A DNA stretch of 19,302 nt from Terfezia claveryi (lineage: Eukaryota; Ascomycota; Pezizomycetes; Pezizales; Pezizaceae): NCBI GenBank assembly GCA_015179025.1, contig WHUX01000563.1, positions 1 to 19,302 of the forward strand. The letters are read 5' to 3'. Shown here piece by piece: positions 1-8,689 of the stretch; position 1 is the stretch's first letter; each line of letters opens with the position of its first letter. Below the pieces are notes generated by a model. The model saw nothing but the letters and a program-made list of their open reading frames with translations. It was not told the origin of the DNA and searched no databases. The translations under genes and the position numbers were made by a program.

Positions 1-920
1 CTTGGGAGACATATATTTTCAAAGGTAGTAAGACCACCGCTTTTGGCAGGAGCCTGAGGCTATTATTCCACTTCAGAGGGCTAAAGTGCCTTGTAGTGGG
101 CCTGCGGAATCGAGATATGAAGATGCCCCCTGGGATTTCGCAGCTGAAAGACGTCCCGATGTGATAGTATGTTATGCTTTCTATAATCACTATTCAAGAA
201 TGTCTGACGGCATATTTCTAGGTTATAAGCCTTGGAAACACTGATGCGGTTTCTCTGTCAATTATAAAACGAATACCTGGGGTCGATACAACATTTGCAA
301 CTGGCGCTTTCATTAAGCGATTTGAAGATTCATATGTTAACTTTGTGAGGTCTATCCGAAACTTTGCCTATCCTGTACATTTCAACCCAATGTCTGGTCT
401 GGAATACGATATTGAGGATGAGACCACCCTTCCTGCAGTGGAGATGCAATACGTTATCCCAATCTATCTCCTTTATCCTTTCAATGGTGGACAGCTTGCA
501 GCATCCATACCAAGGATAGCCGCCCGGCTTGCCAAAGGCGAAGAAGAGGGTTATCGAGGGGTTGCTGAAACAAAGATTTATACTGTGGATACTACCTCAT
601 GGATGAATATGAAAGAAGGCGATTTAGAGCAGTGGTCGCTTATACCAATTCAAAATATATCACTCAACGGGAGTCAATTGAATGCCGTTGATACGTTGAG
701 GCTCACCCCCATAGGACATGAGAAAGCAGCGGTCTACCTTCAGCCAAGGCTTTGTCGATATCTTGCGAAAAATCCACGAATGGAGTGCGCAGATCTAGGG
801 GAGCTTGATGGCGGGGTAACTAGAGGAATCCCCCCTCATGGGGCAGATCCGGACAGAGACAGGATGTTAAGGGAGGAAGCGAGGGCAAGGGAGAATAAGC
901 TACGAGGGAAGTTTGGCTGA
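1..920 (+). CDS. SGNH-type esterase/hydrolase, 3' part (5' end outside window)
   Basis: Two exons can be read. Exon a runs about 50-166, after a likely acceptor at 45-49 (ttggcag). An intron at 167-221 has a GTATGT donor, a CTGAC branch point and a TTCTAG acceptor. Exon b runs 222-917 with stop TGA at 918-920. At the exon join the protein reads RRPDVI-VISLGNTDAV, which sits where SGNH hydrolases have block III (rPDxVvxxLGTND). Near the C-terminus, VDTTSWM is followed by LTPIGHEKAAVYLQPRLCRYL, which resembles block V carrying the catalytic His of GDSL/SGNH esterases. The catalytic Ser block (GDS) would lie upstream and is not in the window. The block III motif reads G-N-T-D rather than the usual G-T-N-D. 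The C-terminal tail of about 45 residues is charged and Arg/Glu-rich. Bases 1-49 may be intron; their frame runs into a stop. Substrate and location are unknown. Confidence 0.6.
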
Positions 921-1275
921 TGATTGAAGTACTTGCATGCGGAATGCACATGGTGGGTGATAAACAGAAGCAGCTCTGCCATGTCCGGCCTAAGAAGGCT
1001 CTTGTAGTAAATCGGACCCCACAATATTTTCCTGTACTTGCTAAACTTAAAATGATTCTTGCCAATTGCTGAGGTTGTAGTGTGTAACGCCGGGTCTCCA
1101 GTCGGTGTGCAACCTGAGTCCCTCTCACATTGCCAGTCTAATCTCAAGTAGCGTATACGATATCTCTCTTCGATGCAGGTGATCAAGTATAATGATTTTC
1201 CACTCCCCTATCGATGAAAACCACAACCACAGATCATTAATACTCTCTTTACCTCCCCCTGAGGAGAGCGTGAGA
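921..1275. other. Intergenic stretch
   Basis: I see no supported gene here. The open frames on the minus strand at 820-1316 have no recognisable family features and partly run antisense to the esterase gene. The stretch separates the esterase stop from the aspartic-protease remnant. Confidence 0.5.
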
Positions 1276-1790
1276 TTATAGCAGCCTTTCCTGCCCAATC
1301 GTCGCTCATTTTTCAAACGCTCGGCAGATATTGTTCACTCCTTAGAAACAGCTTATTTGCTTCCTGATCTCCTTGCCGATTCGGTAGCCATATGGGCAAG
1401 GATACTGTGTGGGGGTGATGGAAGTTTGGAAGTCAACGATTACCAGTTCGCTGTCATTGAATCGAGCAACATGACAAGTGGGATGTTGGGTTTGGGAAAA
1501 GACTCGATATTCCTAAAAAGGCTGTATGATGAGGAAAAATTGCAAGTCGATCCTTTGGAAGACAGGCAAAGCAGGGTCACGTGGGATATATCCAAACTCT
1601 GTATTTTCTCCATTATAATTTGGATGAGATACCTGTTTATACGATAATATTCTATGCTGCAACAATGCGAATTGGTACTTGTCTTCCCAATTCCCCCCTT
1701 ACATATTACCAAGTAACTTTGCAAAACATCTCCGGTTTTCTCTTTGAGGCTTTGGCCGTTTTGGCCGTAGGCAAATTGAAGCAAACCTAG
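1276..1790 (+). pseudogene. Aspartic protease (pepsin/yapsin-like) remnant
   Basis: Pieces of an A1-type aspartic protease lie in order but in different frames. The first (about 1276-1360) reads AAFPAQSSLIFQTLG, like the family's 'FdPsxSSTFqxl' segment. The second (from about 1363) reads LADSVAIW, then FAVIESSNMTSGMLGLGKD, matching the family's 'aDxVxIg ... FavxxsxxtsGiLGLG'. A third, in another frame from about 1590, reads LYFLHYNLDEIP and ends with TYYQVTLQNIS, like 'fSLYLxdLDexp ... yyxVxLxsIs'. Neither active-site Asp motif (DTGS, DSGT) can be found, and the pieces stop at about 1790, against the end of the ALDH pseudogene. This is a truncated, frame-broken copy and no working enzyme can be read from it. 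The family call rests on motif order, so it is moderately sure. Confidence 0.5.
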
Positions 1791-1868
1791 AGTAGCAGTA
1801 CCGTGAAGGCACTAACGAACTGCGGAAACATACCCTTGGTGAAGTTCCAGCTCTCTGTCTTGTAATTA

Positions 1869-1887
1869 GAGAGGTTTTGGACCCCTG
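1869..1887 (+). repeat. Left terminal inverted repeat
   Basis: gagaggttttggacccctg, directly preceded by TA. It is the exact reverse complement of 2606-2624. Confidence 0.9.
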
Positions 1888-2605
1888 TAGAATAGCTTGT
1901 AACCACAGTAACGCGACTAACTAATGCACCTTCTGGGTTCGTGCTTAAGGTAGTCTCGAACCCGACCGCTCCTAGGTGCTTAAGGATGGCAGGGATTAAA
2001 GATATCCAGATGACAACGATATCCAGACATCTTTTATGGATTTCTTGGCCCTATCTTCAATAACAAACATCTTAAGAGAGTTAGACTCATGTCTTGGCAT
2101 CAAAATCTCTTCACAACTCTGTCTCTCTACCGTCAAATTTACATAAATCATATAGTTATGTCTCAATCAACCTCCATATCAGAACATCCTACCCCAGAGC
2201 AGTCACAAGCAGAGACTTCTAAGACAACAAAACGACTACACTATACTCCACAGCTGAAACTACAGCTTATACGCTTATGTACAAATAATGGAGAGCGGTA
2301 ATCCATCAATGACCAGTTCTTCTTCTCATAGCTGATCGGAGGACGGTATTGGGGTGTATCATTATTGTCCCCATCATTATCGTCATCAGATAAATCCATT
2401 GTAAGTGCATTGATGTACCGCACTGTCAGGGTTGCCGCCAACATAAGCATGTTATCTGAGGTCGTCATGATATGTCGTTGCTTGCTAATGATTACTAATG
2501 GGAGATAAGACGAGAGATATCCACTGAGACCAAAACCTCTTTTTTCGCATCTTTTTACTTACAGGGCTAAAAGTGCGCTACATGGGTTGTAAGATATCTA
2601 GCGTG

Positions 2606-2624
2606 CAGGGGTCCAAAACCTCTC
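2606..2624 (-). repeat. Right terminal inverted repeat
   Basis: caggggtccaaaacctctc, directly followed by TA. It is the exact reverse complement of 1869-1887. Confidence 0.9.
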
Positions 2625-4706
2625 TATTGGATAGTCAACAATCGGGGGAATTCCAGTGTAGGCCACCGGTCGACAAGTACACTTTTCAAGTTACAGACAT
2701 CACCGAGGCCTTCTCCAGCAAACCGGCCATACCCTTTGAGTAAAGTTAGCAACATGAATCTCACGCCTCATGTCACAATAGCCAGACCCATGTACACACC
2801 ACCAAATGGAAGACCTTGATTAAGATAGAAGCTTGCAAAACCATTGACAGCAACCATTCCCACATTTCATCTCCCTAACTCTCTGTCAATATGGGCTTGG
2901 TTCTTTCCATACACCGAACCGCCTAAGCCAAAGTTTGCAGAGTTTGCAATTTTGATTGCCTCATCGACATTTTGCACCGGCATCAACACACAAATTGGGG
3001 CGAAGGTCTCGTTTTGTGCAATTTCCATATCCGGAGTAACATCTACAAGAAGTGTAGGCTGGAAGTAGTGGCCCTAGGGAAATTTCAGGTTGGTATATCT
3101 TTTGCTAACCTCTGCGAGGGGTAGTGCAACCAGACTAATCTTTTGCCACCCACGAGGCAACGTGCTCCTTTGCCAACGGCCTCCTTAATTATTCTTTCCA
3201 ATTTATCGAAGCAAGTAGGAGCGATCATGGCTCCCATATGAACTTGATCCTCATCCACTGCTGAGCCCAGCCTTAGTTTTGAAATCCTTAGTTCCAAAAT
3301 ATCGGTCAATTGCTTGTATACCTTTGGCAAGGCAATAATCCGCTCAATCCCAATACAGTTCTGAGATGCACTCTGAAAAACACCCCATCAGCACACTTTA
3401 AGATTCTTGATGTCATCTAAAATGATTTTTCCGCCTAGCTCAACGCAAAGCGGGACACCTCTGATCAGTATTATTTCCCCATCAGCCTTTTTCAGGAATA
3501 TAGCACTTGAACGAGGTTAGGGTCATGACAGTGGCCCCTTAACGATACCGATATAAAATTCGGAGGACCAAGCAGTGTTTTCACTACCCTTCACTAATAA
3601 ATAGGAAGCGATTCGGACATCATCGACAGAGGCAAGGTAACAGCAGGGGCTACTCTTGGCTCCTTGCTCTTTTTGAGTACACAAAAGGGGCTCGTCATGA
3701 CGAGTACCTAGCAAGACAAACCCCTACTATACCTTTCCTCTATAGGAAAGGTGGCAGGCACCGTCGATGGTTCCAATCGCTTCCAATGAATATTAGAAAA
3801 ATACGGCGAACATATACAAACCAATTATGCCATTACCTGCGAAAATTGAACTAACGATCGGCCCCAGAAGATTGTGAAACTACAGCTCCAGCATAATATA
3901 GTAATGGGAATAATACCAAAAGCCGATGCCTACCGGATAGCTAGATGGAAATTAAGAAAAACCCAAATATATGCTCGAGTAAGGGGTCTTACTTCCAAGA
4001 CATAAGCGCAGCTACAACTCCAAGAGGCTCAAATCGAAATTCTGCTTTTTTATAAACCATCATAAAAAGAGGTTCTTTTCTCAGGCCTCAATGCCTTCTC
4101 TCCGTAGTCCAGAAGATATTTGATTTTCTCAGTAGTCACAAGAATTTCTCCCAAGGCGGCATCCACTCGAGTCTTCCCAGAATCAAGACAGGATGCTTGG
4201 ACAATTGCATCCTGGTTTGCCAAAATATACCTGTAGTATCCGTTAGAGCTCGAACTACATCCCCTCCAATGTCATAGAGCCACAAACCCTTGAAGTGTCC
4301 TTAGAACCTTTCTTCGCTCATTGAATGATGTCCGAGCCCATGATGCTTGGGCCTTAGCGGCCTTCACGATAGCAGCATCAATATCGGCACATGAAGCTGG
4401 ACGGACAAACCAAAAAAATTTTCCGCTAGCAGGACAATAGCATTGAATGGCATTGCTGCCAGGAGCCTTTCCAAAGAGTCAGCCAAGCTCAGTCCAGGGC
4501 TACGCTGTACCAAACCTTTATCGACGGGTTTTCGAGCACTTTCCCTTCCCAACCCCGGGCACTTTGTATGGTACTCCAGCCCACTTGCTTGCTCGTACAT
4601 TGGATATGACCACTGTGGCGACAACAATTGCAGCAACAGAGACGGCAATGGTGCTCGAATGCTCTGCTAGAGCTTCAAGGATTGCGACATGAATTCCTCC
4701 GGCCAT

Positions 4707-5668
4707 AGTGGGTGGTGTTGGTTCAGACCAGGCTGTAGAACGCCACAGTATCCCGTACCGTACCGGTCGTCCAGTTGCTATGCAGAGGCAACAGGTGTAA
4801 CGGTGCTCAATTGTTGACTACTAAATTACATATATGTACAGTACATACGCCGATCCTTACCGCCATTGCTCATGTGTAGCCCTGGTCTTGCTAGTCTGTT
4901 TGGCACTGGTCTTGCGATTAAGCTTAGCTGGATCTCCTAACCAGGCCCTTACCCTCACATCACCTAGTATCATTCTCACTTCAGTAACACCGACAGCTTT
5001 GCTCTGAACCATTTGTATGATTGGTATCATTTACTCTACAAAAGCTAGCAGCGTACACCAATCTGAATACCTTAATCCAGTGTTCTCAGCAAGCATGTTC
5101 CTTGTATCACAATGTGACATACAAACGAAAGAAGACGAAAAATATTGAAGTCACAGCCTCAACCTGACTGAGCCTTGTAGTTGTACGCCTGAATCATTAG
5201 GTTTTCATGTTGACTCCCGATGAGATATTGCAAACGACTGTGTGTATCTTTATACCCCAGATCCTTAATGGTTTTATTCTGTGGGATATCGAGTCTAATG
5301 ATGGTGCAAGTCCCCGGGTCCCCTTACCTAGGGCAAGGAACCGGAGGCCTCAGTATTTTTTGCAATTGAGCCCTCAGCAGTTCTACCAGAAAGAATCTAG
5401 CTTGCAACACGTCCTTCACCCATATAATGACCTACGTCTATAGCAGTCCGACCAACCTTATTCAATCACAAGGCACCGCAAATCATCTAGTGTTTGCCCA
5501 TAGCGAGTGATCAAATCTATAACACCATTGGTATTGAAGTGTTCAGTGGGAATCAGAAGGGAGAATCGGCTTTCAGGATATAATTGCATACGAATCACCT
5601 CACTCACAATACGCCCTGCTACTAATTGTAAAGTCCTAGGGCGCAAAAGTACGCTTGAGTGGTCTGTG
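4707..5668. other. Divergent intergenic region between ALDH pseudogene and GAF gene
   Basis: About 960 bases separate the ALDH start (minus) from the GAF-protein start (plus), so this was probably a shared promoter region. A minus-strand open frame at 5458-5646, with KVGRTAIDVG in another frame just downstream at about 5410-5450, has a faint ankyrin-like look (GRTAIDVG). It is broken and too weak to call a gene. A short repeat of gtacc units lies at about 4753-4765. I see nothing else supportable. Confidence 0.4.
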
Positions 5669-7998
5669 ATGACGGATCAATCACATTTGCGGACGAGAGT
5701 GCCAGCTACTCTAAATCGGCTAGACTTGAAGGACTCGTTTCTGCACTGGTTATTAAATCGAACATCAAGAAGCGGAAAGAGTACGTCAAGTCAGCAAGAC
5801 AGTGAATATGGCCAGTATCCAGATGCTCCGGTCTTTACTATGACACCTTCTCCAAATACACACCCGTTACTCACCAAGCCTTTTCCAAGGGATGAGTTCC
5901 TAGGAAGAGCGGGCATCACAGCAGATATTCCTAGATTAGGGTGGAGAAAAGGTGCAGGGCCCCTGACTCAGCACTATTCCAGTTGGCACTCCCATTTATC
6001 ACCGAATATTACGGAGTCGAAGAGCATGATAGGCCAAGAGACGATATCCAGCAAATTTTCGAGAGAAGATGGCATTCTCGAATGGGACTTCTTCGTCAAA
6101 TGCTATTCCGAGGCATGTGTGTAATAAAACACTCATATAGCGAGTGCGAATACTGACGTTGTGAACTCTCAACATCACAGGGCCGGTTTAATCTTTCCAA
6201 TCCTCCAGAACCCCCTTACCAGAGGCCCCAGCTCCAGTACTTTTCAGCTCCAATTCCGATTGACGAGGCTGCTCGCCTGAAGGTAATTAACACTGTCATC
6301 TGTAACATTGTTCTTACAGGAATTCTAAGTATTCTACAGGCTGTGAAATCGTGCAATTTACCTCTAACTATACACGCCATTGAGAAATGCCACCGATTAG
6401 TGGTGCTTGCAAAGAAAGTATTCCTAACGAGAATGGGGCTTTTAGCCTGATTGACGAAAATCATGAAATATTTAAGGTCGAGGATTTCATAGGGAGGTAT
6501 ATTTTTCTCGAGCGCAGGCAGCTAAAGTAAGAAGATTGAAATTAATTCAACATCGTTTCCAGATCCGACATCAGCAGGCATCTAAGCATTGGTGCACATA
6601 TTCTACTTTCAAGCGAGCCAATCATCGTTCTTGACACTTTGAAGGTCAGCAATTATTTTCTTATGCCTTTTCTGTCGGCTCACAAATAGTAGGATTGGCG
6701 ATTTCAAGGAATCCAATTGTGACAGGGGCTCCTTGGGTACGATTCTATGCAGGGGCTCCTATAGTTACCTCGAATGGTGAGATTGTTGGCGTCTTCGCGG
6801 TATTTGATACACAGCCTAGGGAAAGCTTCACAATGGCCAACCGAAGGAAGTTGATGGACTTTGCCCGACTTGTCATGGTTGAGCTTGAGCTCATGATGGA
6901 TGAGAAGGATACGATGAGCAGACCTAGGCCATTATGCTTTTTGCGAGACAGCAAGGTCACTACACCCGCTCTTCCATCCAAAGAAGAAAGAGAGGCAGTG
7001 AGGGCGAGATTACTCCAGAGCATGGAATCAGATGCAGAAATGACCAAGAGAAAACACTCTACTTTAATTGGCAGGAGCCATCAGGATGTCCTGGCGGCTA
7101 CCAGAGCAGCTCAAAGTGGAGGATACACAAACTGCAGAACAACAACATTGACCTTACCTGGCCCAGCAATCACACGCCGGTATGAACTATCTGGTATGGG
7201 CAATACGGGAAAAAACTCGGCCAATTTTTCTTTATCGTTGGGTGCTATGGGCCACCAATCTCCTCCATCTACTCCTGGACTCCATTCATCTTGCACAGCT
7301 CAAATGACCCTAAATAGGGCGGAGACACGCCCAGCTACCCTTCTTCCACTAAGAAGGCTCTTCATCGCGGAAATTATCATTCAAGTCTAGATACGGTTTA
7401 TAAAGCTAAGATTAGTAACAGAACGTCACCAAAGTTGGACATATCTTCAGGGTTATTGTCACCTAAAACATATGACGAGGCATCGTTTGCTACATCAATT
7501 ATCTCGCATTCTCTTGGTTTCGACTTGGTTTATCTACTTAGGGTGTGCCCAATCCGGTCTGATATATGTGACAGTGAGCTTTCAGGTCATAGACTTCACA
7601 CTCAAATTCTTGCCTCTCATGGCATGCCTAAACCGGAGCCTGCCTTCAATGGCACAATCCACCTCCAGGCTCTACGCAGCGATGGCGGGCTGGCATACTC
7701 AAATCAAAACAAAGTACCAAAAGACGAAGGATGTGGATACCAAACTGGGGTTTTGCTGCCATTGCATAGGGAACACGAGGATTTTGATTGGTATGAAGGC
7801 GGTGGTGGTGCAGATACGCTATCTCTCTCGCCATTGCATGGAATTGTGACCAAGAGTCCCCTTTGTAGGAGGGGCATTGTATTATGCGGGTTCACATGGG
7901 CAGTGGGCGAATCATCGTCGTTCAGTTCGGAGAAGGTGAGACTTTTCAGGGAATTTGGGAAGGCGCTGTGGGATACACTCTCCCAAAGGGAGGCGTGA
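5669..7998 (+). CDS. GAF-domain protein (two GAF-like regions), frame-interrupted
   Basis: The start is ATG 5669 (MTDQSHLRTRV), followed by a low-complexity N-terminus. A segment at about 5960-6060 reads PDSALFQLALPFITEYYGVEEHD. After an intron at 6121-6180 comes NPPEPPYQRP and IPIDEAARLK. Introns at 6283-6339, 6497-6562 and 6645-6692 then join a GAF domain: LVVLAKKVF, FSLIDENHEIFK, HLSIGAHILLSSEPIIVLDT, DWRF, RNPIVTGAPWVRFYAGAPIV and GVFAVFDTQPR. This resembles the GAF module of fungal sensor proteins. The middle (about 6900-7400) is a Ser/Pro-rich linker. A second conserved block (about 7470-7998) reads ASFATSIISHSLGFDLVYLLRV and ends SSEKVRLFREFGKALWDTL. No histidine-kinase or receiver domain is seen, so the ligand and signalling role are open. 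Frame shifts occur at the GGGG at 6435-6438, the TTT at 6702-6704, around 5950 and 6065, and between 7300 and 7400. The stop is TGA 7996-7998. Confidence 0.7.
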
Positions 7999-8689
7999 GG
8001 CCATGGGCAGGAGAACACTGCGACGGTCTTTCAAGCTCTTTTGCCTCTCTTACCTGTTTGCGGGCGGCCGTTTTGTATTATTTGATGCTTCTTGGAGATG
8101 CATACATTATGGATGAAGTTAATACAGTTGTTTGTTTGGCCGCCTCGACAACAGCCAAGGCCACAGTGCTTGTCCCTTCATGGTGAGACATGCCTCGGCT
8201 TCGCATACCTCAATGAAAGCCTAACCCCATCGAGGGTGCTGTACTGCACGGCTTTACTGCTTCAGGCATGAGACTACTGCTTCATCGCATTAACTGCCCC
8301 ACATACATACATATACCCTATCACCACCCCCGTGGTGCTATACGATAGTCTTAATCGTAGCCCTATCCGCAGGGCTTCACCTTTAGCTTACAGGTCGCTC
8401 CAGACCTGCATTTTTCCAGAAGCCGACTTCTTATACAGCGCAGTGGACAATTTTACGTTAACCAAGCCCAGCTCCTTGAGCTACTGTGCAGTGCGCGACC
8501 CAGGCCCCTGGTAGGCAGGAATTTCTTATCAACCAGCCAGGCAACAGGGCTACCAACAATTTCGAAATTACTCTTGTCCAATTAGAATCGAGGCCTGTTG
8601 TCAGCTCTCTTACTCTGTAACACGCTTCTGGACCCCCCTTCTCAGGACACTCGTTACCAACAGTGTACACCGCCCTAAGAACCACTTCC
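7999..8689. other. Intergenic region upstream of the Zn2Cys6 gene
   Basis: About 690 bases. It holds the 3' flank of the GAF gene and the presumed promoter of the transcription factor. A short acatacatacat run lies at 8302-8314. No gene or clear regulatory site can be supported. Confidence 0.5.

Larger units (their letters stand above)
1869..2624. mobile_element. Non-autonomous TIR DNA transposon (756 bp), TA target duplication
   Basis: Perfect 19-bp terminal inverted repeats bound the element, and the dinucleotide TA flanks both ends (1867-1868 and 2625-2626). It lies inside the 3' coding part of the ALDH pseudogene. A further partial copy of the inner TIR (ccaaaacctct) lies at about 2530-2540. 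Inside, a plus-strand open frame from ATG 2158 gives a basic stretch ending KRLHYTPQLKLQLIRLC before a stop at 2299-2301. A minus-strand frame from ATG 2468 gives an acidic segment LSDDDNDGDNN. The two converge, as would be left by an internal deletion of a larger element with two genes, but no transposase catalytic core is visible. TA duplication fits Tc1/mariner-like insertion; the superfamily is not proven because the TIR does not match one I know. Confidence 0.8.
1787..4706 (-). pseudogene. Membrane-anchored aldehyde dehydrogenase (MSC7-type), decayed and transposon-split
   Basis: Reading the minus strand from ATG 4706, the N-terminus is a short hydrophobic membrane anchor (AVSVAAIVVATVVI). 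It is followed, in changing frames, by GSNAIQCYCPASGKFF, ERRKVLRTL, CLDSGKTRVDAALGEILVTTEK, FEPLGVVAALMSW, FHNLLGPIVSSIFAGNG, VKGSENTAWSS, PLCVELGGK, SQNCIGIERIIAL (catalytic Cys of ALDHs), VDEDQVHMGAMI, KGARCLVGGKR, ETFAPICVLM, LPFGGV and GYGRFAGE. This is the domain order of fungal MSC7-like ALDHs. Lesions are many. The block between TAWSS and LCVELGGK is shortened by roughly 40 residues, GGKDPA has lost DPA, and there are several stops and frame shifts. The C-terminal coding is cut at 2625/2626 by a transposon and resumes at about 1866 with WNFTKG, ending at TAG 1787-1789. An old intron may persist around 2712-2790. The enzyme would oxidise aldehydes with NAD(P)+, but this copy cannot be functional. 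Confidence 0.85.

Noticed and set aside
5458..5646. Minus-strand frame with faint ankyrin-like residues
   Set aside because: Only one weak motif (GRTAIDVG), in a different frame. It is not enough to name a gene or remnant; it is mentioned only under the intergenic entry.
6283..6319. A 37-nt intron in the GAF gene ending at the first CAG
   Set aside because: Too short and leads to stops. The acceptor at 6339 gives a 57-nt intron and a frame continuing to LVVLAKKVF.
6527..6562. A 36-nt intron starting at GTAAGA in the GAF gene
   Set aside because: The donor GTATAT at 6497 gives a 66-nt intron, with normal length and a natural protein join (FIGRSDISRHLS).
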